Of a stretch of DNA of 64,000 nucleotides, positions 31,340 through 41,150 are shown piece by piece. The stretch is from assembly GCF_038789205.1 (NCBI RefSeq), contig NZ_CP128355.1:1178001-1242000 (forward strand), read 5' to 3'. This DNA comes from Staphylococcus hsinchuensis (lineage in GTDB: Bacteria > Bacillota > Bacilli > Staphylococcales > Staphylococcaceae). Both the position numbers and the translations under genes were made by a program. The notes beneath the pieces are model-generated. The model worked only from the letters and a program-made list of their open reading frames with translations, searched no databases and had not been told where the DNA came from. Each line of letters begins with the position of its first letter. The stretch's first letter is position 1.

Positions 31340-32119
31340 GTGAAAGCATATCAAGCTTATTTAATTGATTTAGATGGCACATTATATAAAGGTGATGAGC
31401 CGATAGATGGTGCGAAGCAATTTATTTCATATTTAAATCAACAACGCATCCCACATCTTTATGTGACGAATAATTCTACTAAAGAACCGAAAGATGTAGT
31501 ATCTAAGTTACAAACGATGGGTATTGAAGCAAAAGAAGAGGAAGTTATCACTTCTGCTTTGGCTACTGCGGAATATATAACTGAGCTAACACCTGGTGCT
31601 TCTGTATTTATGTTAGGTGGTACAGGTTTATCAAAGGCACTAACAGATAAAGGGTTAGTGCTTAAAGAGGATGAGCACGTAGACTATGTAGTCATCGGTT
31701 TAGACGAACAAGTGACGTATGATAAATTAGCTACTGCTACGTTAGGCGTTAGAAATGGTGCGAAATTTATTTCAACAAACCAAGATGTATCTATACCTAA
31801 AGAGAGAGGTTTTTTACCTGGAAATGGTGCAATTACTAGTGTCGTATCAGTTTCAACAGGCACACAACCCATCTTTATCGGTAAACCACAAACGATTATT
31901 ATGGACATGGCTTTAGATATATTGAATATGGATTTATCTGATGTTGCGATGGTCGGAGATTTGTATGATACAGATATTATGTCTGGTATTAACGCAAATA
32001 TCGATACGATTCATGTACAGACAGGTGTTACTACAAAATCTGAGATAGAACAAAAAGATATAGCACCAACTTACAGCTTTAAAGATTTAAATGAAGTTAT
32101 AAACGAATTAGAAAAATAG
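31340..32119 (+). CDS. HAD-superfamily phosphatase, NagD-like (YutF family)
   Basis: A 259 aa phosphatase of the HAD IIA group. Motif I is [15 protein letters not shown] with the nucleophile Asp, motif II VTNNST, and motif [13 protein letters not shown]2 cap with [15 protein letters not shown] sits between them. Such enzymes act on small phosphorylated metabolites or nucleotides. It starts with GTG, with AAGGAG upstream, directly after the DUF86 gene, and lies 10 bases before the dehydrogenase, so these three form an operon. Confidence 0.9.
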   Translation: MKAYQAYLIDLDGTLYKGDEPIDGAKQFISYLNQQRIPHLYVTNNSTKEPKDVVSKLQTMGIEAKEEEVITSALATAEYITELTPGASVFMLGGTGLSKALTDKGLVLKEDEHVDYVVIGLDEQVTYDKLATATLGVRNGAKFISTNQDVSIPKERGFLPGNGAITSVVSVSTGTQPIFIGKPQTIIMDMALDILNMDLSDVAMVGDLYDTDIMSGINANIDTIHVQTGVTTKSEIEQKDIAPTYSFKDLNEVINELEK

Positions 32120-32129
32120 GGGTGTTTAT

Positions 32130-33098
32130 ATGGACAAGGTTATTGTGACTAGAAAGATTCCTCAAAAGTTTATTGAGCAATTAGAACAAAGCTATGAAGT
32201 GTACATGTGGGACGAAGCCTATGAACCAATGCCAAGAGATCAGTTTTTAGAAAGTATTAAAGATGCAACGGCATGCTTTATAACATTAAGTGAAAAGATT
32301 GACGATACGGTGATAGACCAAGCACCGAATCTTAAAGTCATCGCCAATATGGCTGTTGGCTTTGATAATATTGATGTGTCTCTTGCTCAAAGTCGAGGTA
32401 TCGTCGTAACGAACACACCGAAAGTATTAACTGAAACTACGGCAGAACTAGGCTTTACGTTAATGTTAACTGTCGCACGTCGTATCGTTGAAGCGGAACA
32501 TTATGTACAACAAGGTGATTGGCAAAGTTGGGCACCATATTTACTTGCTGGAAAGGATTTATTTAATTCAAAAGTTGGTATTTACGGCATGGGTGATATC
32601 GGTAAAGCATTTGCGCGAAGACTCAAAGGCTTTAATACACAAGTTATGTATCATAATCGTACTCGCAATAGACATGCCGAAGAAAAGCTAGGCGCGTTAT
32701 ATGTTCCATTTGATACACTTATTGAACATAGTGATTTCATTATTTGTACTGCGCCACTAACAGAGGAAACAAGAAATAAATTCGATAAACCTGTATTTGA
32801 AAAAATGAAAAGTGACGCGATATTTATCAATATCGGTAGAGGAGCCGTCGTTGATGAAAAGGCATTAATCGATGCACTTCAAAATAAAGAAATTGCAGGG
32901 TGTGGCTTAGACGTTTTACGTAAAGAACCAATTGATATGTCGCATCCTCTATTAAAGATGGATAATGTTGTCATCCTACCTCATATTGGTAGTGCTTCAG
33001 TAACGACACGAGATCGTATGGTTCAATTGTGTGTAGATAACATTACAAGAGTCCTTAATAACCAACCTCCAAAGACACCAGTCCAGTTAGATGATTAA
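32130..33098 (+). CDS. D-isomer 2-hydroxyacid dehydrogenase
   Basis: A 322 aa NAD(P)-dependent dehydrogenase, possibly a glyoxylate or hydroxypyruvate reductase. The Rossmann motif is KVGIYGMGDIGKAFARRL (residues about 146-163). The catalytic set is visible as Arg in NIGRGAVVDEKALIDAL, Glu in VLRKEPIDMSHPL and His in ILPHIGSAS. GGGGTG precedes the ATG. It closes the operon before a terminator. In S. aureus the dlt operon comes next; here it does not. Confidence 0.9.
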   Translation: MDKVIVTRKIPQKFIEQLEQSYEVYMWDEAYEPMPRDQFLESIKDATACFITLSEKIDDTVIDQAPNLKVIANMAVGFDNIDVSLAQSRGIVVTNTPKVLTETTAELGFTLMLTVARRIVEAEHYVQQGDWQSWAPYLLAGKDLFNSKVGIYGMGDIGKAFARRLKGFNTQVMYHNRTRNRHAEEKLGALYVPFDTLIEHSDFIICTAPLTEETRNKFDKPVFEKMKSDAIFINIGRGAVVDEKALIDALQNKEIAGCGLDVLRKEPIDMSHPLLKMDNVVILPHIGSASVTTRDRMVQLCVDNITRVLNNQPPKTPVQLDD

Positions 33099-33120
33099 TA
33101 AAAGATGATTGTAATTATTA

Positions 33121-33154
33121 AAAGCCTGAGACAATGGGATTTGTCTCAGGCTTT
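33121..33154. terminator. Bidirectional terminator of the dispersed CTGAGACA type
   Basis: AAAGCCTGAGACAA and TTGTCTCAGGCTTT pair around ATGGGA. It serves the dehydrogenase gene and perhaps the converging nifU-like gene. Confidence 0.85.
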
Positions 33155-33223
33155 CTATTTAAAATATATATGTCGCATTATCGCGTACCGATAAATGATA
33201 TTTTAAAAATGAAAAATAGTTTA

Positions 33224-33466
33224 TTAGAATACCTGTTCTACTTCAACTACACCTGGTACTTCTTCGTGTAATGCACGTTCGATACCAGCCTTTAATGTAA
33301 TTGTTGAACTAGGGCATGTACCACAAGCGCCATGGAGTTGTAATTTAACAATACCATCTTCTACATCCACGAGTGAGCAATCGCCACCGTCACGTAGTAA
33401 AAATGGACGCAATTTCTCTATAACTTCTGCTACTTGATCAAACATCGTTGCGTTTTCAGTTGGCAT
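33224..33466 (-). CDS. NifU-like iron-sulfur scaffold protein
   Basis: An 80 aa protein equal to the C-terminal NifU domain. It has the CxxC cluster site in [20 protein letters not shown] and the [17 protein letters not shown] block. It carries and delivers iron-sulfur clusters. Start at ATG 33466 because GGAGG stands at seven to ten bases before it; six further residues are possible from a TTG that overlaps that site. Its divergent neighbour is the YuzD-like gene, and three other iron-sulfur or redox genes lie within 3 kb. Confidence 0.93.
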   Translation of the reverse strand: MPTENATMFDQVAEVIEKLRPFLLRDGGDCSLVDVEDGIVKLQLHGACGTCPSSTITLKAGIERALHEEVPGVVEVEQVF

Positions 33467-33570
33467 GGAAATGCCTCCTTTCAAGTATATAATTTCAAGT
33501 TCTACTTATTTTTCTATTATAATAGATACGTGGAGAAAAATCTATAATTGAAACTAAAGGGATGAATAAT

Positions 33571-33891
33571 ATGGATAAGGTAAGTGTAGTTGTGTATGGC
33601 GCGGACGTTATATGTGCGAGTTGTGTTAATGCACCTACATCACGGAATACGTATGATTGGTTAAAACCATTATTAAACAGAAAGTATCCGGATGTACAGT
33701 TTGAATTTACGTATATAGATATTGAGCGCGATACAGAAAATTTAACGGATCATGATCAACAGTTTATAGAACGTATCCAAGATGATGAGTTATTTTATCC
33801 GTTAGTTACGATGAATGATGAATATGTTTCTGATGGGTATGTGCAATTAAATGATATTAAAAAATTTATGGAACAACATTCCGATTTATAA
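33571..33891 (+). CDS. YuzD/DUF1462 family thioredoxin-fold protein
   Basis: A 106 aa protein with VVVYGADVICASCVNAPTS near the N-terminus, holding a CxxC pair, and YIDIERDTENLTDHDQQFIE. This is the YuzD family, which has a thioredoxin-like fold and lies beside nifU-like and yutJ-like genes in bacilli. A redox or iron-sulfur related role is inferred from context. ATG 33571 is favoured over 33562 because AAAGGGATG is better spaced to it. A bidirectional terminator follows. Confidence 0.85.
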   Translation: MDKVSVVVYGADVICASCVNAPTSRNTYDWLKPLLNRKYPDVQFEFTYIDIERDTENLTDHDQQFIERIQDDELFYPLVTMNDEYVSDGYVQLNDIKKFMEQHSDL

Positions 33892-33905
33892 TTTAACAAC
33901 ACAAA

Positions 33906-33946
33906 AAAGAAAGGCAATGAACCATCGTTCATTGCCTTTCTTTTTA
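33906..33946. terminator. Bidirectional terminator
   Basis: AAAGAAAGGCAATGAAC pairs with GTTCATTGCCTTTCTTT, with A and T runs at the two ends, between converging yuzD-like and flavoprotein genes. Confidence 0.85.
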
Positions 33947-33952
33947 ATAACT

Positions 33953-35017
33953 TTAACCGTTATGATATTTGTACATCCATAGTACGCCTGATTTTAATAT
34001 TGAAGCAAGGCGACCAGTTACAGTACGATCCATAATATAGGCAAAGCCTTTTTTGTCACCAAGAGATCCTAAGAATCCTTGGATTTTAATTTCAGACATT
34101 TTTTCTGGTAATGGTTTATTTTCCCATTGTAATTTCATCACGTCAGCAATTTGATCACCTTGTAATTCTGCAAGTTGCGCACTTGGTGCATGAGGTAATT
34201 CTGCACAATCACCAACGACAAAGACGTTTTTGTATGTAGGCACCTGATGATATTGGTTTAATATTACTCTGCCACTTTTACTAATATCGATTGGTAAATT
34301 TCTTACGACTTCAACTGGTTGTATACCTGCAGTCCAGACGATAAGATCCATTTCTTCAGGAACATCATTATTGTAGATTTTGTTTGGTTCAACGCGATTG
34401 ATGTCAGAATTTGGTACGACTGTTACATCATTTTTCTTAAACCATTTTTCTACATATGTACTGAGCTTTTCTGGGAATCTACTTAAGATACGTTCACCGC
34501 GATCGTATAGGAAGATTTGTAAATCTTCACGACTCTCACGTAACTCACTTGCTAATTCAATACCACTTAGACCCGCACCAACGATACCGACTTTGGCACC
34601 ATTTGGCAATTCACTTATATGGTGGAATGTTTCACGGGATTTAGATAACGTTTGGATGCTATGTGTATACTCTTCTGCTCCAGGTACGTTATGGTATTTA
34701 TCTTCGCAACCAAGTCCGATGACCAATTCATCATAATCTACCTTTGTGTCTCCGACAGATACGATTTGATCATCGAGATTAATGTCATTGATTTCACCAT
34801 AAACAGTATTAATACGATCTGAATCTGGGAAGCTCATACGAACATCTTTATCAGATTTAGTACCCGCCGCAAGTTCGTAAAATTCTGGCTTTAAACCATG
34901 GTATGGCATACGATCAATTAATGTGAGTGAATAATTTTCAGGTAGTGCACTAGGTAAAATGTGTGACATTATGCGCATATTACCATAACCGCCACCTAAA
35001 AGAACTAAATTTTTCAT
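33953..35017 (-). CDS. NAD(P)/FAD-dependent oxidoreductase, NDH-2-like (YutJ type)
   Basis: A 354 aa flavoprotein. The FAD-binding motif is LVLLGGGYGNMR at the N-terminus, the NAD-binding motif is KVGIVGAGLSGIELASELRE near residue 145, and the second FAD motif is NVFVVGDCAELPHAPSAQLAELQG. It is shorter than the Ndh encoded 1.2 kb away and resembles the YutJ group. Whether it passes electrons to menaquinone is unknown. A minus-strand TATAAT lies at 35129-35124 upstream. Confidence 0.88.
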   Translation of the reverse strand: MKNLVLLGGGYGNMRIMSHILPSALPENYSLTLIDRMPYHGLKPEFYELAAGTKSDKDVRMSFPDSDRINTVYGEINDINLDDQIVSVGDTKVDYDELVIGLGCEDKYHNVPGAEEYTHSIQTLSKSRETFHHISELPNGAKVGIVGAGLSGIELASELRESREDLQIFLYDRGERILSRFPEKLSTYVEKWFKKNDVTVVPNSDINRVEPNKIYNNDVPEEMDLIVWTAGIQPVEVVRNLPIDISKSGRVILNQYHQVPTYKNVFVVGDCAELPHAPSAQLAELQGDQIADVMKLQWENKPLPEKMSEIKIQGFLGSLGDKKGFAYIMDRTVTGRLASILKSGVLWMYKYHNG

Positions 35018-35389
35018 TTTTGATACCCCTTCAGTTAAATTATTGAATAACGTATGTAGTATTAAATAAAAAAGTGTTGTTGTAAGTTACTAAATGCAAT
35101 GTGGTAATGTCATATTTTACTTTATTATACCAAATTCATAACCTACTTACTTGTTTCTATTATATGCTTTTTTAAAAGTGACTACAAATGCATATTGTGT
35201 GAAAATTAGATTAAATTTAAAAAATATTAATAGCTTTTTCATGATATCAAATTTTTTAGACGATTAACATACGTATTGAGGGAATATACATAATAAAACA
35301 TGGATTTAAACGATTAAGCTAGTCTGTAGTCAGTACGATGTTATTTTTGTTATAATTGGATAACTGATTAATTAATGAGAGGGTGTATT
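35018..35389. other. AT-rich divergent intergenic region with two promoters
   Basis: No gene is seen. On the minus strand TATAAT (35129-35124) can serve the flavoprotein gene. On the plus strand TAGTCA (35327-35332) and TATAAT (35351-35356), 18 bases apart, can serve the yuzB-like gene. The middle of the region is AT-rich without obvious repeats. Confidence 0.55.
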
Positions 35390-35626
35390 ATGAATCCAAT
35401 AGTTGAGTTCTGCATCTCAAATTTAGCAAAAGGTGGAGACTACGTATATCAACAACTCGAAAATGATCCAGGCGTTGATGTTTTAGAATATGGTTGCTTA
35501 CAAAACTGTGGACTATGTTCTAGTGAATTGTATGCATTGGTGAATGGTGATATCGTTGAAGGTGAATCACCAGATGACTTATTACAAAATATTTATGCAC
35601 ATATAGAATCTACATGGATTTTCTAA
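35390..35626 (+). CDS. YuzB family protein (DUF1450)
   Basis: A 78 aa protein with the conserved cysteine cluster [18 protein letters not shown] and an N-terminal Cys in [13 protein letters not shown]. This matches the UPF0349/YuzB family, which is thought to have a thioredoxin-like fold and is linked to iron-sulfur genes by position. The ATG at 35390 is preferred over an in-frame start five codons upstream because GAGAGGGTG precedes it. The IscA-like gene follows after 14 bases, so they form an operon. Confidence 0.85.
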   Translation: MNPIVEFCISNLAKGGDYVYQQLENDPGVDVLEYGCLQNCGLCSSELYALVNGDIVEGESPDDLLQNIYAHIESTWIF

Positions 35627-35640
35627 GGAGGTAATAGATT

Positions 35641-36000
35641 ATGGCAGTAATTAACGTAACAGAAGCAGCTGCATATGAAGTTAAAGATATGCTTGAAAAA
35701 AACGATATGGCAGATGGCTATTTAAAACTTAAAGTACAAGGTGGAGGCTGCACAGGGCTTACTTATGGTATGTCAGCAGAGAATGAACCTGCAGACAATG
35801 ATGAATGCTTAGAATTTCATGGTTTAAAAGTGCTTGTTGATAAAGGAGATAAACCTGTATTAGAAGGTACAACAATCGATTTCAAACAATCATTAATGGG
35901 CGGAGGATTTCAAATAGATAATCCAAATGCAATTGCATCTTGTGGTTGTGGCAGCTCATTTAGAACAGCTAAAGTCGCAGGCACTCCAGAAGATTGCTAA
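35641..36000 (+). CDS. HesB/IscA-family iron-sulfur cluster carrier
   Basis: A 119 aa A-type carrier. The three conserved cysteines are in VQGGGCTGLTYG and in ASCGCGSSFRTA at the C-terminus, and NPNAIASCGCGSS is the family signature. It accepts clusters from the SUF scaffold and passes them to target proteins, possibly including the NADH dehydrogenase or LipA nearby; the targets are inferred. AAGGAGG precedes the ATG. A terminator follows. Confidence 0.93.
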   Translation: MAVINVTEAAAYEVKDMLEKNDMADGYLKLKVQGGGCTGLTYGMSAENEPADNDECLEFHGLKVLVDKGDKPVLEGTTIDFKQSLMGGGFQIDNPNAIASCGCGSSFRTAKVAGTPEDC

Positions 36001-36019
36001 GCGAATAATATAGATTTTT

Positions 36020-36066
36020 AAGGCTACACGTCGCTATAAAGTATGACGGCGTTGTAGTCTTTTATT
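36020..36066 (+). terminator. Imperfect terminator after the IscA-like gene
   Basis: AAGGCTACA pairs with TTGTAGTCTT (with mismatches), with an inner ACGTCG..GACGGC pairing and a T-rich end. Confidence 0.6.
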
Positions 36067-36238
36067 TTAATTGAGAATTCCCTTTCAATATCTGGGGCTA
36101 GCGCTTGAAAATCAATGTTAAAAACTATAAAATTAGAATTGGATGAAAAATTGTCTTTTTTGTGACTTACATAGGAGTAATGAGGGTATAGAAAAAGACT
36201 GAAGCAACAAAAAAACTATGAAAGTTTAGGTGAATGAA

Positions 36239-37447
36239 ATGGCTCAAGATCGTAAAAAAGTTTTAGTTCTAGGCGCGGGGTACGCTGGATTACAAACTAT
36301 TACTAAATTACAAAAAGAAATTTCAGCAGACCAAGCGGAAATTTCTTTAATCAATAAAAATGACTATCACTATGAAGCAACTTGGTTACACGAAGCATCA
36401 GCAGGTACTAAGAGTTACGAAGACGTACTTTACCCAGTTGAAAGTGTATTAGACAAAGATAAAGTAAACTTTGTAAAAGCAGAAGTTACTAAAATCGACC
36501 GCAATGCTAAGAAAGTAGAAACTGACGCTGGCATTTTCGATTTTGATATCCTTGTAGTTTCATTAGGTTTCGAAAGCGAAACATTTGGTATCAAAGGCAT
36601 GAAAGACTATGCTTTCCAAATTGAAAACGTATTAACAGCACGTAAATTATCTCGTCACATCGAAGACAAATTTGCGAACTACGCTTCTTCTAAAGAAAAA
36701 GACGACAAAGATTTAGCAATCTTAGTTGGTGGCGCAGGATTCACAGGTATCGAATTCCTAGGTGAATTAACAGATCGTATTCCTGAATTATGTAACAAAT
36801 ATGGCGTTGAACAAAGCAAAGTTAGAATTACTTGTGTTGAAGCAGCTCCAAAAATGTTACCTCAATTCTCAGACGAATTAGTTAACCACGCAGTAAGCTA
36901 TTTAGAAAGCAAAGGCGTTGAGTTTAAGATTGCTACACCTATCGTTGCAGCAAACGAAAAAGGTTTCGTAGTTAAAGTTAACGATGTAGAACAACAATTA
37001 GAAGCTAACACAGTTGTATGGGCAGCAGGTGTTCGCGGTAGCAAATTAATGGAAGAGTCATTCGAAGGCGTTAAACGTGGCCGTATCGTTAACAAACAAG
37101 ATTTATCAATCGAAGGTTACGAAGACATCTTTGTTATTGGTGACTGTTCAGCATTCATCCCAGAAGGTGAAGAACGTCCATTACCAACTACAGCTCAAAT
37201 CGCTATGCAAGAAGGTGAGCATACAGCATTAAACATCAAGAATATTTTAGAAGGTCAACCAACTCAAGAATTCAATTACGTTGATCGCGGAACAGTATGT
37301 TCATTAGGTGCAAATGATGGTGTTGGTATCGTTTACGGTAGAGACATCCAAGGTAAAAAAGCAGCATTCATGAAGAAAGTTATCGATACACGTGCTATCT
37401 TCAAAATCGGTGGCATGGGCTTAGCTTTCAAAAAAGGTAAATTCTAA
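36239..37447 (+). CDS. ndh: Type II NADH dehydrogenase
   Basis: A 402 aa flavoprotein that oxidises NADH and reduces menaquinone at the membrane without pumping protons. [13 protein letters not shown] binds [19 protein letters not shown] binds NADH, and the quinone-site sequence [18 protein letters not shown] is present. The basic, amphipathic C-terminus ([15 protein letters not shown]) is expected to contact the membrane. The length equals that of the S. aureus enzyme as I remember it. ATG 36239 is chosen because of AGGTGA upstream and family length. Confidence 0.95.
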   Translation: MAQDRKKVLVLGAGYAGLQTITKLQKEISADQAEISLINKNDYHYEATWLHEASAGTKSYEDVLYPVESVLDKDKVNFVKAEVTKIDRNAKKVETDAGIFDFDILVVSLGFESETFGIKGMKDYAFQIENVLTARKLSRHIEDKFANYASSKEKDDKDLAILVGGAGFTGIEFLGELTDRIPELCNKYGVEQSKVRITCVEAAPKMLPQFSDELVNHAVSYLESKGVEFKIATPIVAANEKGFVVKVNDVEQQLEANTVVWAAGVRGSKLMEESFEGVKRGRIVNKQDLSIEGYEDIFVIGDCSAFIPEGEERPLPTTAQIAMQEGEHTALNIKNILEGQPTQEFNYVDRGTVCSLGANDGVGIVYGRDIQGKKAAFMKKVIDTRAIFKIGGMGLAFKKGKF

Positions 37448-37482
37448 TTTAAATCCAATTCAAATATTTAAGAAATACCGAG

Positions 37483-37522
37483 GGCTGAGGCATCATTGTA
37501 TGTCTCAGCCTTTTTTTACTAT
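37483..37522 (+). terminator. Terminator of the dispersed CTGAGGCA type after ndh
   Basis: GGCTGAGGCA and TGTCTCAGCC pair around TCATTGTA, then seven T. Confidence 0.85.
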
Positions 37523-37577
37523 TAATCAACGTTCTATCATATAAAGTTGAATTTTGTTTTAGAAGTGAGGTTTTGTT

Positions 37578-39053
37578 ATGCAATTAAACATTAAAGAAAA
37601 TGATCAACTCGAAAATCAAGTCATTATAGCAGGGGTACCAGAACATTTGAATCAACTTGTTTCTGTAACGGTCAATAATGAATCAGTAAATGAAATATTA
37701 GAAGAATTGAAAAAGCACAAAATCATTAGTAGTAATTTAGGTAAAATGACGTCTACGTATTATCCACTTAAAGGACAATCTATAAGAGTGATTACAGTTG
37801 GATTAGGTAATTTAAAGTCGCTTAAAGTCAGTGACTTACTTGTAGTATTTGGGAATTTATTCCAATTTTTAAAAAAAGAACGTATCCATGAAGGTACGTT
37901 GCTATTTGATACAATGTTATCTCAAGCCATAGCTACTTCTAATACAGCAGAGATGCTAGGTCGTCAAAGTGTACAATCTATTTATCAGTTTGATAGTTAT
38001 AAAAACAATAAAGCAGCACCGTATCAATTGAATTTAACTATTCAAACTACACACGATGCTATAGATGATGATATCAAGCAGGGAGAGTCTATTGGCGCAT
38101 CAATTAATTTAGCGAAAGATTTTAGTTACATGCCTCCTAATATTTTAACGCCATCTTATTATGCGGAATGTATGATTAATCATTTTAAAGATACACAAGT
38201 TCGTGTTGATGTTAAAGATGGAGAAACGTTACAAAATGAAGGCTTTGGTTTAATTCATGCTGTGGGAAAAGGGTCAATTCATTCTCCTAGATTAATAACA
38301 TTATCGTACCAAGGCGCAAGTGAAGATGAGGCACCAATTGCCTTAGTAGGTAAAGGTGTTACTTATGATTCTGGAGGATATTCTATAAAGAGCAAAGTAG
38401 GCATGCAGAAAATGAAATATGATATGTGTGGTTCTGCAAACGTTGTAGCGATGATAGATGCTGCACAACGATTAGAACTTAAAGTGAATATCATCGGGGT
38501 TATTGCTGCTGCGGAAAATATGATCAATGATGCTGCTATGAAACCGGATGATGTGTTTACTGCTTTAAGTGGTGAAACGGTTGAAGTGTTAAATTCAGAT
38601 GCAGAAGGTCGCCTTGTATTAGGTGATGCAGTATTTTACGCTAATCAATTCCAACCAAGTATGATATTAGATTTCGCTACGCTTACAGGTGCAGCAGTCG
38701 CAGCATTAGGAGAAGATAAAGCTGCAGTGTTTAAAAACAACCAACAAGCCCCACTAGACGCAATATTATCTTCAGCTCAACTTATGAATGAATACGTATT
38801 TGAATTACCTATGACTGATACGGAAGAGCAACTCATTAGAAAAAGTGATGTCGCAGATCTTGTCAATCATACTAACGGCCATGGTAAAGCATTATTTGCT
38901 GCGACATTTATAAGTCATTTTGCAGGTGCTACACCACATTTACATTTTGATATTGCTGGACCAGCTACCATTAATAAAGCAACACATCTAGGGCCAAAGG
39001 GGCCAACAGGTTACTTGATTGCAACGATAGTGGATTGGTTAAGAAAACAATAA
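37578..39053 (+). CDS. ampA: Leucyl aminopeptidase family M17
   Basis: A 491 aa cytosolic aminopeptidase that removes N-terminal residues and needs two metal ions. Residues about 170-491 form the catalytic domain with [16 protein letters not shown], the [11 protein letters not shown] segment and the signature [13 protein letters not shown]. The N-terminal 160 residues are the variable domain. GAAGTGAGG precedes the ATG. The gene lies between ndh and an antiporter gene, as in S. aureus. It appears monocistronic. Confidence 0.93.
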   Translation: MQLNIKENDQLENQVIIAGVPEHLNQLVSVTVNNESVNEILEELKKHKIISSNLGKMTSTYYPLKGQSIRVITVGLGNLKSLKVSDLLVVFGNLFQFLKKERIHEGTLLFDTMLSQAIATSNTAEMLGRQSVQSIYQFDSYKNNKAAPYQLNLTIQTTHDAIDDDIKQGESIGASINLAKDFSYMPPNILTPSYYAECMINHFKDTQVRVDVKDGETLQNEGFGLIHAVGKGSIHSPRLITLSYQGASEDEAPIALVGKGVTYDSGGYSIKSKVGMQKMKYDMCGSANVVAMIDAAQRLELKVNIIGVIAAAENMINDAAMKPDDVFTALSGETVEVLNSDAEGRLVLGDAVFYANQFQPSMILDFATLTGAAVAALGEDKAAVFKNNQQAPLDAILSSAQLMNEYVFELPMTDTEEQLIRKSDVADLVNHTNGHGKALFAATFISHFAGATPHLHFDIAGPATINKATHLGPKGPTGYLIATIVDWLRKQ

Positions 39054-39076
39054 CTTAACAATTTATGAGGTAACAT

Positions 39077-39113
39077 AAGTCTGAGACAAAAAATAGCTGT
39101 CTCAGACTTTTTT
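39077..39113 (+). terminator. Terminator of the dispersed CTGAGACA type after ampA
   Basis: AAGTCTGAGACA and TGTCTCAGACTT pair around AAAAATAGC, then a T run. Confidence 0.85.
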
Positions 39114-39118
39114 CAACT

Positions 39119-39178
39119 AGTGGGACTATGAAAGCTTTATTAGTAAATTTGATTTCAGTCTCACTCCCATATATTGGC
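39119..39178. repeat. Degenerate intergenic repeat, GTGGGACTATGAAA...TTTCAGTCTCACTCCC
   Basis: The outer parts are partly complementary, and the element follows the same kind of terminator as at 25302-25440. It looks like one copy of a scattered staphylococcal repeat. Confidence 0.5.
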
Positions 39179-39299
39179 TTTTTATATTAACGCTTTGGTA
39201 TGAAAACGTTGATAAAAGTCACATTGACATATCAATTATAAGTTGGTAGTATGTTTTTATAATACTTTAGTACGATAATGAAGTAAAGGGGGTGGGAGC

Positions 39300-40616
39300 G
39301 TGTTCAATTCAGTAGTAATTGCAGTAGCACTGATGATTGTACTATGTCTTTGTCGATTGAATGTTGTAATCAGTTTATTTATTAGTGCAGTTGTCGGTGG
39401 ACTATTATCGGGGATGGATATTACTAAAATTGTATCAGTATTCGGTAAGAATATCGTAGATGGTGCAGAAGTTGCTTTAAGTTACGCCTTATTAGGTGGT
39501 TTCGCAGCATTGATTTCTTATAGTGGTATTACAGACTATTTAGTAAACAAGATTATTAAAGGGATAAAAGCAGAAAATAGTAAACTTTCTCGTGTGAAAG
39601 TAAAGATAATTATTGTCATAGCTTTACTTGTTTTAAGTATCATGAGTCAGAATTTAATTCCAGTACATATTGCCTTTATTCCAATTGTGATTCCACCTTT
39701 AGTTAGCTTATTTAATGAATTACAAATTGATAGAAGACAGATTGCTTTAATTATTGGATTCGGGTTATGTTGGCCGTATGTATTAATTCCATTTGGTTTC
39801 GGTCAAATATTCCACCAAATCATTCAAAATGGATTCGAAAAAGCACATCACCCAATAGAAATCGGTATGGTTTGGAAAGCAATGGTTATTCCATCCATCG
39901 GTTATATTGTAGGATTAGCGATAGGTCTTTATTATTATAGAAAGCCGAGACGCTATACAGAGCATAAAACTGAAAAAGCAGAGAACATTACTCAACTCAA
40001 ACCTTATGTACTTGGCGTTACAATTGTAGCTATCATCGTTACTTTTGTTGTACAAATGTTAACAGATTCAATGATATTTGGTGCATTAGCTGGGGTGCTC
40101 GTCTTCTTTATTTCACGAGCTTATAAATGGAAAGAGCTAGATGATCAATTTATTGAAGGTATAAAGATTATGTCATTTATTGGCGTGGTTATTTTAACGG
40201 CAAATGGCTTTGCAGGAGTTATGAACGAAACAGGAGACATTAATAAACTTGTGCATGGTTTGAGTGATATCACAGGAAATAATAAATTACTTAGTATTAT
40301 CTTAATGTATATCATTGGGTTAGTCGTGACACTCGGTATTGGTTCTTCATTTGCAACGATACCTATTATTTCGGCTCTATTTGTACCACTAGGCGATCAA
40401 CTTGGATTAAGTACAATGGCGTTAATCGCATTAATTGGTACGGCAAGCGCATTAGGCGATTCAGGGTCGCCAGCGAGTGATTCTACATTAGGTCCAACTG
40501 CCGGCCTAGATATTGATGGCCAACATGATCATATTAGAGATACATGTATACCAAACTTTATTTTTTATAATGTTCCATTAATAATATTTGGAACGATAGC
40601 AGCAATGATATTATAA
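39300..40616 (+). CDS. NhaC-family Na+/H+ antiporter-like membrane protein
   Basis: A 438 aa membrane protein with about eleven hydrophobic segments. Conserved blocks include GGFAALISYSGITDYLV, LIIGFGLCWPYVLIPFGFGQ and IGTASALGDSGSPASDSTLG near the C-terminus. It belongs to the NhaC/YuiF group, which exchanges sodium or organic ions for protons; substrate not certain. The start is GTG at 39300 after GGGGGTGG. A hotdog thioesterase gene follows by 37 bases. The mnh sodium antiporter lies immediately downstream on the other strand, so ion homeostasis genes cluster here. Confidence 0.87.
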   Translation: MFNSVVIAVALMIVLCLCRLNVVISLFISAVVGGLLSGMDITKIVSVFGKNIVDGAEVALSYALLGGFAALISYSGITDYLVNKIIKGIKAENSKLSRVKVKIIIVIALLVLSIMSQNLIPVHIAFIPIVIPPLVSLFNELQIDRRQIALIIGFGLCWPYVLIPFGFGQIFHQIIQNGFEKAHHPIEIGMVWKAMVIPSIGYIVGLAIGLYYYRKPRRYTEHKTEKAENITQLKPYVLGVTIVAIIVTFVVQMLTDSMIFGALAGVLVFFISRAYKWKELDDQFIEGIKIMSFIGVVILTANGFAGVMNETGDINKLVHGLSDITGNNKLLSIILMYIIGLVVTLGIGSSFATIPIISALFVPLGDQLGLSTMALIALIGTASALGDSGSPASDSTLGPTAGLDIDGQHDHIRDTCIPNFIFYNVPLIIFGTIAAMIL

Positions 40617-40653
40617 TGATGTAGAAGTAATTATTTAAAATGGGGTGTCCGTA

Positions 40654-41028
40654 ATGACTAATATGTTAGAAACATTAGGTATGAAAGTTGAAAAAGAAAA
40701 TCATGGTTTAGTTATCATGTCTATGCCAGTTTCGGATGCAGTAAAACAACCGTTTGGTTATTTGCATGGGGGAGCAAACCTAGCGTTAGGAGAAACGGCT
40801 TGTTCGATTGGTGCTGCAAATTTAATTGATACTGAAAAATATATTCCACTCGGTTTAGAAATGAATGCGAACCATATTAGCTCTACAACGGACGGTACAA
40901 TTTATGCTACAGCAACAATTATACATGAAGGTAAATCCACTCAAGTATGGAACATCGAAATTAAAGATGACACTGAACGTTTAATTAGTGTGATGAGAGG
41001 CACAATTGCAATTAAGAAAAGAAAATAA
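40654..41028 (+). CDS. Hotdog-fold thioesterase (PaaI/MenI-like)
   Basis: A 124 aa single hotdog domain. QPFGYLHGGANLALGETACSIGA contains the HGG and catalytic Glu expected of PaaI-type thioesterases. GLEMNANHISST and STQVWNIEI are also typical. Members hydrolyse aryl- or 1,4-dihydroxy-2-naphthoyl-CoA, the latter in menaquinone synthesis, so a link to respiration is possible but not proven. ATG 40654 is preferred, with GGGGTG upstream. A good terminator follows. Confidence 0.85.
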   Translation: MTNMLETLGMKVEKENHGLVIMSMPVSDAVKQPFGYLHGGANLALGETACSIGAANLIDTEKYIPLGLEMNANHISSTTDGTIYATATIIHEGKSTQVWNIEIKDDTERLISVMRGTIAIKKRK

Positions 41029-41035
41029 ATTAAGT

Positions 41036-41080
41036 AAACGCTACAAAGGATGCATTAACCATTCTTTGTAGCGTTTTTTA
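41036..41080 (+). terminator. Terminator after the thioesterase gene
   Basis: AAACGCTACAAAG pairs with CTTTGTAGCGTTT and T6 follows. Confidence 0.85.
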
Positions 41081-41115
41081 TTACATTGTAATTTAACCTT
41101 TTTAAACAAATAAAT

Positions 41116-41145
41116 ACCCCACATCAATAATGTATGATGTGGGGT
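41116..41145 (-). terminator. Terminator of the mnh operon
   Basis: ACCCCACATCA and TGATGTGGGGT pair; on the minus strand it lies just after mnhG and leads into an AT-rich stretch. Confidence 0.75.
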
Positions 41146-41150
41146 CATCT

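Noticed and set aside
32488..32691. 67-codon frame within the 2-hydroxyacid dehydrogenase gene
   Set aside because: Out-of-phase shadow with no start signals.
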